Shown: positions 52,868 to 63,115 of the stretch, piece after piece
Position numbering within the stretch: position 1 is the stretch's first letter
Layout of the letters: every line of letters begins with the position of its first letter
Assembly (NCBI RefSeq): GCF_003261055.1
Contig: NZ_CP030073.1
Coordinates: 2,976,001 to 3,040,000 of the forward strand
Source: Streptomyces cadmiisoli
GTDB lineage: Bacteria > Actinomycetota > Actinomycetes > Streptomycetales > Streptomycetaceae
Length of the DNA stretch: 64,000 nt
Direction: 5' to 3'
Program-made: the position numbers and the translations under genes
The notes under the pieces: generated by a model
What the model was told of the DNA's origin: nothing
The model's database searches: none
Seen by the model: only the letters and a program-made list of their open reading frames with translations

Positions 52868-53794
52868 TCAGCCCTTGGTGATCATGCTGCGGGCGAAGAA
52901 GCGCAGGTTCGCGGGCTTCTCCGCGAGGCGGCGCATGAAGTAGCCGTACCAGTCCGTGCCGTAGGCCGTGTAGACGCGCATCCGGTGTCCCTCGGCGGCC
53001 AGTCGCAGGTGCTCCTCGCTGCGGATGCCGTACAGCATCTGGAACTCGTACTCGTCCAGCTTGCGCCCGGCGTGGCGGGCCATCTCCTGGGCGATGGAGA
53101 TCAGGCGCGGGTCGTGGGACCCGACCATCGGGTACCCCTCGCCCTCCATCAGAGTCCGCAGGATGCGCACGTAGGCCTTGTCGATCTCGTGCTTCTGCTG
53201 GTAGGCGACCTCGGCGGGCTCCTTGTAGGCGCCCTTGACGAGGCGTACCCGGCTGCCGTTCGCGGCGAGGCGGCGGGCGTCGGCCTCGGTGCGGAAGAGG
53301 TAGGCCTGGATGACGCAGCCGGTCTGCGGGAAGTCCCGGCGCAGCTCGTCGTGGATCGCGAACATCGAGTCGAGGGTGGTGTGGTCCTCGGCGTCCAGGG
53401 TGACCGTGGTGCCGATCTCGGCGGCGGCCTCGACGACCGGGCGGACGTTGGCGAGGGCCAGCTCGTGGCCGCCCTCCAGCGCCTGTCCGAACATCGACAG
53501 CTTCACGGACATCTCGACCTTCTCGCCGAGCTCCAGCGCCTTGAGCCGGTCGATCAGCTCGAGATAGGCGTCCCGGGCGGCGGCGGCCTGCTCACGGGTG
53601 GTGATGTCCTCGCCGACGACGTCCATCGTCAGTTCGAGGCCGCGGGCGGTGAGGTCCCGGACGATCGGCAGGACGTTGTCGACGGTCTCGCCGGGGATGA
53701 AGCGGTCGACGACCTGTTTCGTCACCGGGGCCGCCGAGATCAGACGTCGCATCCGGTCGCTGCGCGACGCGGCGAGAATCACGGGACCCAGCAC
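52868..53794 (-). CDS. putA: Proline dehydrogenase
   Basis: 308 residues, a FAD-dependent TIM barrel oxidising proline to pyrroline-5-carboxylate. FIPGETVDNVLPIVRDL (near 32), TLDAEDHTTLDSM, VRLVKGAYKEPAEVAY (near 180), and the substrate-binding RR pair in YFMRRLAEKPANLRFF at the C-terminus. GTG 53794 follows AGGAGGT at 6 nt; the frame is open upstream but without similarity. First gene of putA-pruA. Divergent from the PucR-type regulator, with an inverted repeat CCCGA-N4-TCGGG at 53832-53845 between them. Confidence 0.94.
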   Translation of the reverse strand: MLGPVILAASRSDRMRRLISAAPVTKQVVDRFIPGETVDNVLPIVRDLTARGLELTMDVVGEDITTREQAAAARDAYLELIDRLKALELGEKVEMSVKLSMFGQALEGGHELALANVRPVVEAAAEIGTTVTLDAEDHTTLDSMFAIHDELRRDFPQTGCVIQAYLFRTEADARRLAANGSRVRLVKGAYKEPAEVAYQQKHEIDKAYVRILRTLMEGEGYPMVGSHDPRLISIAQEMARHAGRKLDEYEFQMLYGIRSEEHLRLAAEGHRMRVYTAYGTDWYGYFMRRLAEKPANLRFFARSMITKG

Positions 53795-53958
53795 GGGGCA
53801 CCTCCTGAGCACAACCAACACAAGGCCGACACCCGACGATTCGGGCACGGCACGGAGAACCACCGTGAAACCTAGGGATCCCTTCGATCGTGGGCCATCG
53901 ACAGCTGTCACGCATCCCTGCCGCAGATCTCAGACAGATGTATGAAGGAAGCCGGGAA

Positions 53959-55137
53959 ATGCGGCAGAATGCCCTGGTGGCGTCGGATTACAAGGATGAC
54001 TACCAGGAGCTGGTCGACGAGATCTCCGAGCTCCTGGGCGCCCCCGCGACGCTGGAGAACCGCGACTTCGAGCTGATCGCGTTCGGCACCTACGACAGCG
54101 AGGGCGATCTGGACCCCTCGGCCCTGGACCCGGTGCGCGCCCGCTCGATCCTGACCCGGCGCTCCACCTCGGCCGTCCGTGCCTGGTTCGAGGGCTTCGG
54201 CATCACCCGGGCCACGGGTCCGGTGCACATCCCGCGCGCCCCGGAGGCCGGGGTGTACCGGGGCCGCGTCTGCCTGCCGGTACGCCATCGGGGTGTGGTG
54301 CTCGGATACGTCTGGCTGCTGGAGGACGACCCGGGCCCGACCGAGCAGCAGCTGTCGGCCGCGATGGCGGTGACCGTGCGGATCGGGGCGCTGCTCGCCG
54401 ACGAGGCGCAGCACGGCGCCGACCTCACCCGGGAGCTGCGGGCGGCGCTGACCGCCGAACGCGGCTGGCAGCGCGACATGGCGGTGGCGGCACTGCGCAC
54501 CGCGCTGGGCCCGCGCGCCGAGGGTCCGCACGCGGTGCTGTGCCTGGCGCCGTGGCCGTCCGCCGACCCGGACGACGCGCCGTCGGCCCGTACGGTGCCG
54601 CACGCGACCGCCCTGTGCACGCTCCCGTGGGGAGCGACGGGGCAGAGCCTGGCGGTGCTGGTGCGGCTGCGGTCCGCGGACGCGCGCACCCCGGCGCTGA
54701 CGGCGGCGTCCCGGCTGCTGGGCGAGGGCATCCGGGCCGGCGTCGGTGAACCGCTGACCGCCCTGGCCGAACTGGGCACCGCCTGGCAGCAGGCCTGCGC
54801 AGCGGCCCGCGCCGCCCTGGCCGAGCCCCGTCTGGGCCAGGTCGTCGAGTGGTCCCGCATCGGGCCCTACCGCATGCTGACCGCCCTGCCCCCGCAGCCG
54901 GGCCACGACCCCGCGGTCGCTCCCCTGCTGTCCCCGACCCAGCGCGAACTGGCCCGCACCGCCGAGGTGTTCCTCGACTGCGCGGGCCAGGCCGGGCGCG
55001 CGGCGGCCGAGTTGGGCATCCACCGGCAGACGCTGTACTACCGCCTGTCCCGGGTCGAGCGGCTGACCGGCCTGGACCTGGACGACGGCGAGGACCGGCT
55101 GCTGCTGCACATGGCACTGAAGCGGGCGCGGCTCTGA
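53959..55137 (+). CDS. PucR-type transcriptional regulator, likely of proline catabolism
   Basis: 392 residues. A helical N-terminal region ([21 protein letters not shown]), a GAF-like or CdaR-type middle ([21 protein letters not shown]) and a C-terminal PucR helix-turn-helix ([24 protein letters not shown]). It faces putA-pruA. By analogy with Bacillus PutR, a PucR-family activator of proline use, it is likely their regulator. ATG 53959 is chosen for its AAGGAAG at 7 nt; ATG 53938 and GTG 53890 are alternatives. It ends 7 bp from the convergent tetR stop. Confidence 0.82.
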   Translation: MRQNALVASDYKDDYQELVDEISELLGAPATLENRDFELIAFGTYDSEGDLDPSALDPVRARSILTRRSTSAVRAWFEGFGITRATGPVHIPRAPEAGVYRGRVCLPVRHRGVVLGYVWLLEDDPGPTEQQLSAAMAVTVRIGALLADEAQHGADLTRELRAALTAERGWQRDMAVAALRTALGPRAEGPHAVLCLAPWPSADPDDAPSARTVPHATALCTLPWGATGQSLAVLVRLRSADARTPALTAASRLLGEGIRAGVGEPLTALAELGTAWQQACAAARAALAEPRLGQVVEWSRIGPYRMLTALPPQPGHDPAVAPLLSPTQRELARTAEVFLDCAGQAGRAAAELGIHRQTLYYRLSRVERLTGLDLDDGEDRLLLHMALKRARL

Positions 55138-55144
55138 CCGGCGG

Positions 55145-55729
55145 TCAGCTCTTCGTGGCGCCCTCGATGACCCGGCGCAGGCCCTCGGTGAGCCGGTCGG
55201 CGTCGCTCGCGCTGTCCGGATCGAAGGTCCACTGCGCCATCAGACCCATGAGCACCGTGAGGTAGAAGGCGCCGAGCGTGTCCACGGTCTCGTCCGTGAC
55301 GTCCTCCTCGCGGCCCCCCATGAGGAGCGAGACGAGACCGCGGGCGCCCTCGCGCTGGGCCCGCGCCAGATGGTCGCGCACCTCGGGCAGCCGGTCGCCG
55401 ATGGCGACGATCTCGGCGCTGAGCCGCCACACGGAACCGGGCTCCCGCATCGTGGCGACGACGTTCGACCACACGGCGCGGAACCGGTCCAGCGACCCGG
55501 GCTCGCCCGGCATCTCGACCGCCCCACCGCCGTCGAAGGCGACGGCCATCTCCTCGACGAGTTCGATGTACGCCTGCGCCAGCAGCGCGTCCTTCGACCC
55601 GTAGTGGTAGCCGATCGAGGCCAGGTTGGTCCCCGACTCCCCGACGATGTCGCGCGCCGTCGTCCGCACGAAGCCCTTCGCCAGCAGGCAGCGCTTGGCG
55701 CCCGCCAGCAGATCCTCACGGTGTCCCAT
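55145..55729 (-). CDS. TetR-family repressor of the divergent MFS gene
   Basis: 194 residues. HTH: LLAGAKRCLLAKGFVRTTAR then DIVGESGTNLASIGYHYGSKDALL, ending with the typical YHYGSK. The C-terminal domain is typical of multidrug-type regulators (AFYLTVLMGLMAQWTFDPDS). Divergently arranged with the MFS exporter across a 96-bp gap packed with 13-bp repeats, the classical repressor-pump layout. Confidence 0.9.
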   Translation of the reverse strand: MGHREDLLAGAKRCLLAKGFVRTTARDIVGESGTNLASIGYHYGSKDALLAQAYIELVEEMAVAFDGGGAVEMPGEPGSLDRFRAVWSNVVATMREPGSVWRLSAEIVAIGDRLPEVRDHLARAQREGARGLVSLLMGGREEDVTDETVDTLGAFYLTVLMGLMAQWTFDPDSASDADRLTEGLRRVIEGATKS

Positions 55730-55749
55730 GCCACCAGCGTATCGCCGCC

Positions 55750-55823
55750 CTGTACAACCGTCCCATACGCCCGTCCCATACAGACGTCCTAGACAGCCGT
55801 TTAATACGCTCGTACAGTCGACG
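55750..55823. promoter_or_regulatory. 13-bp tandem repeat operator array between tetR and MFS gene
   Basis: Four and a half head-to-tail 13-bp units: CGTCCCATACGCC (55759-55771), CGTCCCATACAGA, CGTCCTAGACAGC, CGTTTAATACGCT (to 55810), then CGTACAGTC. The array is framed by inverted CTGTAC (55750-55755) and GTACAG (55812-55817). TTTAAT/TAATAC in the fourth unit could be the MFS -10. Spacing of 13 bp would put successive sites at slowly rotating helix faces. Confidence 0.6.
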
Positions 55824-55825
55824 GC

Positions 55826-57361
55826 ATGACCACGATCCCCACGACCCCGCCGGCCCGCGCGGGGCGCCGCGAGTGGACCGCGCTCGGCGTGCTGATGCTC
55901 CCGCTGCTGCTGGTCTCGATGGACGTCTCGGTGCTCTACTTCGCCATCCCGGCGATCAGCGCCGACCTGCGACCCACCGGCACCCAGCAACTGTGGATCT
56001 TCGACATCTACGCCTTCGTCCTGGCCGGACTGCTGATGACGATGGGCTCGCTGGGCGACCGCGTCGGCCGCCGCCGGCTCCTGCTGATCGGCGCCGCGGC
56101 GTTCGGTGCCGCCTCGCTCATCGCGGCCCACGCCGACAGCGCCGAGACCCTCATCGCGGCCCGCGCCGTCCTCGGCATCGGCGGCGCGACCCTGATGCCC
56201 TCGACGCTCGCACTGGTGCGCACCCTGTTCACGGACCCCGCCCAGCGCGCGACGGCGATCGGACTGTGGGCCGGCGTGCTGACCGCGGGCGTCGCCCTCG
56301 GCTCGGTGCTCAGCGGCGTACTGGTGGAGTTCTTCTGGTGGGGCTCGGTCTTCCTGGTCAACCTGCCCGCGATGGCGTTGCTGCTGGTCCTCGGCCCGAT
56401 GCTGCTCCCCGAGTCGAAGGACCCGGACCCCGGCCGCTTCGACCGGCCGAGCGTCCCGCTGTCGATGGCCGCGGTCCTGCCCGTGGTCTACGGCCTGAAG
56501 GAGATCCCGTCCCACGGCTGGAACGTCCGCTACGTCGTCTCGATCACCGTCGGGATGCTCTTCGCGGCCCTCTTCGTCCACCGCCAGCGCACCGCGGCCT
56601 CCCCCATGATCCCGCCCGCCCTGTTCCGGAGCCGCGGTTTCGCCCCCGCCGTCGCGCTGAACCTGCTCGCGCTGTTCGGGATGATGGGCTCCGCGTACTT
56701 CACCACCCAGTACCTCCAGTCGGTGCTCGGCAAGAGCGCGATGGAAGCCGCCCTGTGGGCGCTGCTCCCCTCCGTGCCGATCGGCCTCGCCGCCCCCCTC
56801 GTGACCCATCTGGTGCGGCGCGGCGTGCCGCGCGAACACGTCGTGACGGCGGGCTTCGCCTCCGCGGCCGGGGGTTACGGGGTGCTGGCCCTGACCGGTC
56901 CGGACTCGCTCCGGCTGGTGCTGGCCGGGTGCGCGGTACTGGCCTGCGGCGTGACGATGGTGACGACCCAGATCGTCGACCTCGCCCTGAGCGCGGCCCC
57001 GGTGGAACGGTCGGGCACGGCGTCGTCCCTGATGGAGACCGGCGCGGAGTTCGGCGGGGCGCTGGGCATGGCCGTCCTCGGCTCCGTCGGAACCGCCGTC
57101 TACCGCCGCAACGTCCCGGACGGAGCGCCCGCCGAGGCGCACGAGACCCTGGGCGGCGCGCTCGCCGTCGCCGAGCGGCTGCCGGGACGCGCGGGGGACG
57201 TCCTGGCGGCCGCGGCCCGGGAGGCGTTCACGGACGGGATGCGGGCGGCGTCGGTCGCCGGAGCGGTGGTACTGACGGCCGCCGCGGCGCTCGCGGCGCT
57301 GACCCTGCGGCGGATCCGGGTCCCCCGGGTGCCTCGGCCGGCGCGGAAGGCGGCCGTCTGA
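55826..57361 (+). CDS. MFS drug-resistance transporter (DHA2, 14 TM)
   Basis: 511 residues with about fourteen hydrophobic segments. Motif A is GSLGDRVGRRRLLLIG (near 74-89), motif B-like ARAVLGIGGATLMPSTLAL follows, and motif C-like GLWAGVLTAGVALGSVLSG lies near 152. It resembles QacA/SmvA-type proton antiporters exporting cationic or hydrophobic drugs. ATG 55826. Expression is probably controlled by the divergent TetR. No substrate can be inferred. Confidence 0.92.
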   Translation: MTTIPTTPPARAGRREWTALGVLMLPLLLVSMDVSVLYFAIPAISADLRPTGTQQLWIFDIYAFVLAGLLMTMGSLGDRVGRRRLLLIGAAAFGAASLIAAHADSAETLIAARAVLGIGGATLMPSTLALVRTLFTDPAQRATAIGLWAGVLTAGVALGSVLSGVLVEFFWWGSVFLVNLPAMALLLVLGPMLLPESKDPDPGRFDRPSVPLSMAAVLPVVYGLKEIPSHGWNVRYVVSITVGMLFAALFVHRQRTAASPMIPPALFRSRGFAPAVALNLLALFGMMGSAYFTTQYLQSVLGKSAMEAALWALLPSVPIGLAAPLVTHLVRRGVPREHVVTAGFASAAGGYGVLALTGPDSLRLVLAGCAVLACGVTMVTTQIVDLALSAAPVERSGTASSLMETGAEFGGALGMAVLGSVGTAVYRRNVPDGAPAEAHETLGGALAVAERLPGRAGDVLAAAAREAFTDGMRAASVAGAVVLTAAAALAALTLRRIRVPRVPRPARKAAV

Positions 57362-57382
57362 CGCGGCGAGACGGCGTACGAA

Positions 57383-57418
57383 AGGCGCCGGACGCTGGTT
57401 CCCCAGCGTCCGGCGCCT
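57383..57418. terminator. Bidirectional terminator between MFS gene and serA
   Basis: A perfect 16-bp stem (arms AGGCGCCGGACGCTGG and complement) around TTCC, between two convergent genes. Confidence 0.9.
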
Positions 57419-57460
57419 CGCCGTCCCGCGTTCGTGCGGCTCAGTGACGTGCCTTCGGGA

Positions 57461-59050
57461 TCAGACCAGGTTCACCGAGCGGGCGGACGTCGCACCGATC
57501 TCCGCGGCGACCTCGCCCAGCACGGCGGAGGACACCGTGTCGTCCACCGTCAGGACGGCCAGCGCCTCGCCACCGGCGGCGGACCGCGCGACCTGCATGC
57601 CCGCGATGTTCAGCCCCGCCTCGCCGAGGATGCGCCCGACCGTGCCGACGACACCCGGCCGGTCCTCGTACCGCAGGACGACCATGTGGTCGGCGAGCGC
57701 GAGGTCCACGTCGTAGTCGCCGACCGCGACGAGCTTCTGGAGGTGCTTCGGACCGGCGAGCGTGCCGGACACCGACACCTCCTCACCGTCGCCGAGGGTG
57801 CCGCGCACGGTGACCACGTTGCGGTGGTCCGGGGACTCAGAGCTGGTGGTCAGCCGCACCTCCACACCGCGTTCCTGGGCGAACAGCGGCGCGTTGACGT
57901 AGGACACCGTCTCGTCGACGACGTCCTCGAAGACGCCCTTGAGAGCCGACAGCTCCAGCACCTTCACGTCGTGCTGGGTGATCTCGCCGTAGACCTCGAC
58001 GTCGAGGCGGACGGCGACCTCGCCGGCGAGCGCGGTGAAGATCCGGCCGAGGCGCTCGGCGAGCGGCAGGCCCGGCTTGACGTCCTCGGCGATGACACCG
58101 CCCTGGACGTTGACCGCGTCGGGGACCAGTTCACCCGCGAGGGCGAGCCGCACCGAGCGGGCGACGGCGATACCGGCCTTCTCCTGCGCCTCGTCGGTGG
58201 AGGCACCGAGGTGCGGCGTGGCCACGACCTGGTCGAACTCGAACAGCGGCGAGTCCGTGCACGGCTCCTTGGCGTACACGTCGAGTCCGGCGCCCGCGAC
58301 CCGGCCCTCCTTGAGGGCGGAGTACAGCGCCTCCTCGTCGACGATGCCGCCACGCGCCGCGTTGACGATCCGCACGCTCGGCTTGACCTTGCGCAGCGCC
58401 TCCGCGCCGATCAGACCGAGGGTCTCCGGCGTCTTCGGCAGGTGGACGGTGATGAAGTCTGCGACCTCCAGCAGCTCGTCCAGCGACAGCACCTTGACGC
58501 CCATCTGCGCGGCCCGCGCGGGCTGCACGTAGGGGTCGTAGGCCACGACCTTCATACCGAAGGCGGACATGCGCTGTGCGACGAGGGCGCCGATCCGGCC
58601 CAGGCCCACGACACCGAGGGTCTTCTCGGCCAGCTCGACGCCCGTGTACTTGCTGCGCTTCCACTCGCCGTTCTTCAGCGCGGCGTTGGCCTGCGGGATG
58701 TTGCGGGCGGTGGCGACGATGAGACCGCAGGCCAGCTCGGCGGCGGTCACGATGTTGGAGGTGGGGGCGTTGACCACCATCACGCCGGCCTTGGTGGCGG
58801 CGGAGACGTCCACGTTGTCGAGACCGACGCCAGCTCGTGCGACGACCTTGAGCCTGCTCGCGGCGGCGATCGCCTCGGCGTCCACCTTGGTGGCCGAGCG
58901 GATCAGGATCGCGTCCACCTCGGCGATGGCCGGCAGCAGCTCGGAGCGGTCCGCGCCGTTGCAGTGACGGATCTCGAAGTCCGGACCGAGCGCGTCGACG
59001 GTCGCGGGCGACAGTTCTTCAGCGATGAGTACGACAGGTTTCGAGCTCAC
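57461..59050 (-). CDS. serA: D-3-phosphoglycerate dehydrogenase
   Basis: 529 residues, type I (long) SerA: catalytic and NAD domains (LGVVGLGRIGALVAQR near 145, RIVNAARGGIVDEEAL, ATPHLGAST with the catalytic His), then an intervening domain and a C-terminal ACT domain (VVLRYEDRPGVVGTVGRIL near 460). It commits 3-phosphoglycerate to serine and is probably feedback-controlled by serine through ACT. GTG 59050 (MSSKPVVLIAEELS) is chosen from family similarity. Confidence 0.95.
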   Translation of the reverse strand: MSSKPVVLIAEELSPATVDALGPDFEIRHCNGADRSELLPAIAEVDAILIRSATKVDAEAIAAASRLKVVARAGVGLDNVDVSAATKAGVMVVNAPTSNIVTAAELACGLIVATARNIPQANAALKNGEWKRSKYTGVELAEKTLGVVGLGRIGALVAQRMSAFGMKVVAYDPYVQPARAAQMGVKVLSLDELLEVADFITVHLPKTPETLGLIGAEALRKVKPSVRIVNAARGGIVDEEALYSALKEGRVAGAGLDVYAKEPCTDSPLFEFDQVVATPHLGASTDEAQEKAGIAVARSVRLALAGELVPDAVNVQGGVIAEDVKPGLPLAERLGRIFTALAGEVAVRLDVEVYGEITQHDVKVLELSALKGVFEDVVDETVSYVNAPLFAQERGVEVRLTTSSESPDHRNVVTVRGTLGDGEEVSVSGTLAGPKHLQKLVAVGDYDVDLALADHMVVLRYEDRPGVVGTVGRILGEAGLNIAGMQVARSAAGGEALAVLTVDDTVSSAVLGEVAAEIGATSARSVNLV

Positions 59051-59309
59051 GTGAGTCCTCACAAGTCTGGGGGCACCTCCCAAGCCCTCAACGGCTATGG
59101 GGGAGCATGCGGACGGCCGTCCCGACGGCCGCAGGCGGAGGAGGGGCTAGCCGCGTGGAAGACGCACGACGCTGTGGGCCCTGACGCGTATGTAGTACGG
59201 CAGTGTAGTGGCGCGTTGGAGGTCGTCTTGCGCCTCGGCGGAAGGATCACCCGTCCGTGGCAGGACGCGATGGACAACGTCTCTTCCACTCGACGTTACC
59301 CGTGGTTCG
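59051..59309 (-). promoter_or_regulatory. serA upstream region
   Basis: No gene seen. On the minus strand TACACT (about 59207-59212) is a plausible -10. A CGGCCGT/ACGGCCG hairpin (59114-59131) lies in the leader without a following T-run. No Ser- or amino-acid-rich leader ORF was recognised. Confidence 0.4.
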
Positions 59310-59344
59310 CCGAAGGGGCCGGAGTGCACCACTCCGGCCCCTTC
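59310..59344 (-). terminator. Terminator of ilvC
   Basis: A perfect 15-bp stem (arms CGAAGGGGCCGGAGT and complement) with GCACC loop, 10 bp beyond the ilvC stop. Confidence 0.92.
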
Positions 59345-59354
59345 GGCATGAGGC

Positions 59355-60476
<1,122 letters not shown>

Positions 60477-61001
60477 TCAGGCCGACCGGTCCAGTGCGCG
60501 GAGCGATCGGTCCGTGATCGACCGTGCGCCGCGTCCGATCGCGATCGTGCCGGACTGGACCAGTTCCTTGATGCCGTACGGCTCCAGCATCTTGAGCATG
60601 GCGGACAGCTTGTCGCTGCTGCCGGTGGCCTCGATGGTGACGGCCTCGGGCGAGACGTCGACGGTCTTGGCCCGGAACAGCTGGACGATCTCGACGATCT
60701 GCGAGCGCGTCTCGTTGTCGGCGCGCACCTTCACCAGAACGAGTTCCCGCTGAACGGCCGAACCCGGCTCCAGCTCGACGATCTTCAGCACGTTGACCAG
60801 CTTGTTGAGCTGCTTGGTCACCTGCTCCAGCGGCAGGTCCTCGACGTTCACCACGATGGTGATGCGGGAGATGTCGGGGTGCTCGGTGACGCCGACCGCG
60901 AGCGAGTCGATGTTGAAGCCTCGGCGGGAGAACAGGGCGGCGATCCGGGCGAGGATGCCCGGCGTGTTCTCCACCAGGACGGAGAGCGTGTGCTTGGACA
61001 T
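60477..61001 (-). CDS. ilvN: Acetolactate synthase small (regulatory) subunit
   Basis: 174 residues with an N-terminal ACT domain (SVLVENTPGILARIAALFSRRGFNIDSL split at residues 7-34) that binds valine, and a C-terminal ACT-like domain (RELVLVKVRADNETRSQI). It stimulates IlvB and confers feedback inhibition. ATG 61001 lies 20 bp after the ilvB stop. Also called ilvH in some annotations. Confidence 0.95.
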   Translation of the reverse strand: MSKHTLSVLVENTPGILARIAALFSRRGFNIDSLAVGVTEHPDISRITIVVNVEDLPLEQVTKQLNKLVNVLKIVELEPGSAVQRELVLVKVRADNETRSQIVEIVQLFRAKTVDVSPEAVTIEATGSSDKLSAMLKMLEPYGIKELVQSGTIAIGRGARSITDRSLRALDRSA

Positions 61002-61021
61002 TTCTCTTTCGTCTCTCTCGC

Positions 61022-62878
61022 TCAGTCGTCTTCGTTGTCGCCGAAGTCGGGGCGGACGTCCCGGGCGGCCATGATCTCGTCGTTGGAGGTGCCGGCCGCG
61101 ACCATCGGCCACACCATCGCGTCCTCGTGGACGATGAAGTCGACGACGACCGGGCGGTCGTTGATCGAGTTCGCCTCCTCGATGACCTTGTCGAGGTCGT
61201 CCGGCGACTCGCAGCGGATGGCGTAGCAGCCCATGGCCTCCGACAGCTTCACGAAGTCGGGGACACGGGTGCCGGTGCCCGGCTGCTTGCCGTCGGCCTC
61301 GGGACCGCTGTGCAGCACCGTGTTGGAGTACCGCTGGTTGTAGAAGAGGGTCTGCCACTGGCGGACCATCCCGAGCGCGCCGTTGTTGATGATGGCGACC
61401 TTGATCGGGATGTTGTTCAGGGCGCAGGTGGTCAGTTCCTGGTTGGTCATCTGGAAGCAGCCGTCGCCGTCGATCGCCCACACCGCGCGCTCCGGGGCGC
61501 CCGCCTTGGCGCCCATGGCGGCCGGGACCGCGTACCCCATCGTCCCGGCGCCGCCGGAGTTCAGCCAGGTCGCGGGCTTCTCGTAGCGGATGAAGTGCGC
61601 CGCCCACATCTGGTGCTGGCCGACGCCCGCCGCGAAGATCGTGCCCTCCGGCGCGAGCTGCCCGATCCGCTCGATGACCTGCTGCGGGGAGAGCGAGCCG
61701 TTCCCGGGCTGGTCGTAGCCGAGCGGGTAGGTCTCGCGCCAGCGGTTCAGGTCCTTCCACCAGGCCTCGTAGTCGCCCCGGTGGCCCTCGCCGTGCTCCT
61801 TCTGCACCGCCTGGACGAGGTCGGCGATGACCTCGCGGGCGTCACCCACGATCGGCACGTCGGCGGCGCGGTTCTTGCCGATCTCGGCCGGGTCGATGTC
61901 GGCGTGGACGATCCTGGCGTGCGGCGCGAAGCTGTCCAGCTTGCCGGTGACGCGGTCGTCGAAGCGGGCTCCGAGGGCGACGATCAGGTCGGCCTTCTGC
62001 AGCGCGGTGACGGCGGTGACCGAACCGTGCATGCCCGGCATTCCCACGTGCAGCGGGTGGCTGTCGGGGAATGCGCCGAGCGCCATCAGGGTGGTGGTGA
62101 CGGGCGCTCCGGTGAGTTCCGCGAGGACCTTGAGCTCGGTGGTGGCCTGCGCCTTGAGGACACCGCCGCCGACGTACAGGACGGGGCGCCGGGCGGAGGT
62201 GATCAGCTTGGCGGCCTCGCGGATCTGCTTGGCGTGCGGCTTGGTCACCGGGCGGTAGCCGGGCAGGTCCATCGTGGGCGGCCAGGAGAAGGTGGTCTGC
62301 GCCTGGAGGGCGTCCTTGGCGATGTCGACCAGGACCGGGCCGGGACGGCCGCTGGAGGCGATGTGGAAGGCCTGCGCGATCACCCGCGGGATGTCCTCGG
62401 CCTTGGTGACCAGGAAGTTGTGCTTGGTGATCGGCATCGTGATGCCGACGATGTCCGCCTCCTGGAAGGCGTCCGTGCCGATCGCCTTGGAGGCGACCTG
62501 CCCGGTGATCGCGACCATCGGCACCGAGTCCATGTGGGCGTCGGCGATCGGGGTGACCAGGTTGGTCGCGCCGGGACCCGACGTCGCCATGCAGACCCCG
62601 ACCCGGCCGGTGGCCTGCGCGTAGCCGGTGGCGGCGTGACCGGCGCCCTGCTCGTGCCGGACCAGGACGTGCCGCACCCGGGTGGAGTCCATCAGCGGGT
62701 CGTACGCCGGAAGGATCGCACCGCCGGGAATGCCGAATACCGTGTCGGCGCCGACCTCCTCGAGAGAGCGGATGAGGGACTGCGCACCCGTGACGCGCTC
62801 GGGGGCGGACGACTGTCCTCCGGATCGGGGCCGCGGCTGCGGGTGATGGGCCCCGGAGGCCTGCTCGGTCATCGGCAT
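61022..62878 (-). CDS. ilvB: Acetolactate synthase large subunit
   Basis: 618 residues, thiamine-diphosphate enzyme, first common step of Val/Leu/Ile synthesis. The catalytic Glu is in [13 protein letters not shown] (near 76), [19 protein letters not shown] near 95, and the ThDP/Mg motif [22 protein letters not shown] near 480-505. The N-terminal 30 residues are a variable extension. ATG 62878 or the ATG two codons later. Preceded by a leader ORF rich in Ile, Leu and Val codons and a T-run terminator, the attenuator of this operon. Confidence 0.96.
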   Translation of the reverse strand: MPMTEQASGAHHPQPRPRSGGQSSAPERVTGAQSLIRSLEEVGADTVFGIPGGAILPAYDPLMDSTRVRHVLVRHEQGAGHAATGYAQATGRVGVCMATSGPGATNLVTPIADAHMDSVPMVAITGQVASKAIGTDAFQEADIVGITMPITKHNFLVTKAEDIPRVIAQAFHIASSGRPGPVLVDIAKDALQAQTTFSWPPTMDLPGYRPVTKPHAKQIREAAKLITSARRPVLYVGGGVLKAQATTELKVLAELTGAPVTTTLMALGAFPDSHPLHVGMPGMHGSVTAVTALQKADLIVALGARFDDRVTGKLDSFAPHARIVHADIDPAEIGKNRAADVPIVGDAREVIADLVQAVQKEHGEGHRGDYEAWWKDLNRWRETYPLGYDQPGNGSLSPQQVIERIGQLAPEGTIFAAGVGQHQMWAAHFIRYEKPATWLNSGGAGTMGYAVPAAMGAKAGAPERAVWAIDGDGCFQMTNQELTTCALNNIPIKVAIINNGALGMVRQWQTLFYNQRYSNTVLHSGPEADGKQPGTGTRVPDFVKLSEAMGCYAIRCESPDDLDKVIEEANSINDRPVVVDFIVHEDAMVWPMVAAGTSNDEIMAARDVRPDFGDNEDD

Positions 62879-62952
62879 TCTCTTCTCGATGCTGAGGGTT
62901 TTTGCGAGGTTTGTACGGTGAGCGACTGCTGTGCGACAGGTGCCTGTGCAAC

Positions 62953-62986
62953 AAAAAACCCCTCGTGCCGATAGGCAAGCGAGGGG
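62953..62986 (-). terminator. Attenuator terminator in the ilvB leader
   Basis: A stem CCCCTCG/CGAGGGG with an internal TGCC/GGCA extension and GATA loop, followed on the minus strand by TTTTTT (62958-62953). It lies 75 nt before ilvB and 55 nt after the leader ORF. Confidence 0.88.
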
Positions 62987-63040
62987 AGCGCGCCGGTGTG
63001 GTCGCTGGGGTTTCCGGAACGTCCTCCGGTGGATCCCAGC

Positions 63041-63082
63041 TCAGCCGACGCGCTGTCCAAGTACGAGAATTCGGGTGCGCAT
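63041..63082 (-). CDS. ilvB leader peptide
   Basis: A 13-residue ORF, MRTRILVLGQRVG, with consecutive Ile-Leu-Val-Leu codons ATT CTC GTA CTT (three of them rare here). GGAGGG lies 8 nt before the ATG. This is the classical arrangement of branched-chain amino acid attenuation. Upstream, a TTGACA (63111-63116, which includes the end of the EAL gene) is followed after 18 nt by GAGGGT; another -10-like CATAAT is at 63140-63145. Either could be the promoter. Confidence 0.82.
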   Translation of the reverse strand: MRTRILVLGQRVG

Positions 63083-63115
63083 GGGACAGACCCTCCCCCC
63101 GGCACACACCCACTG

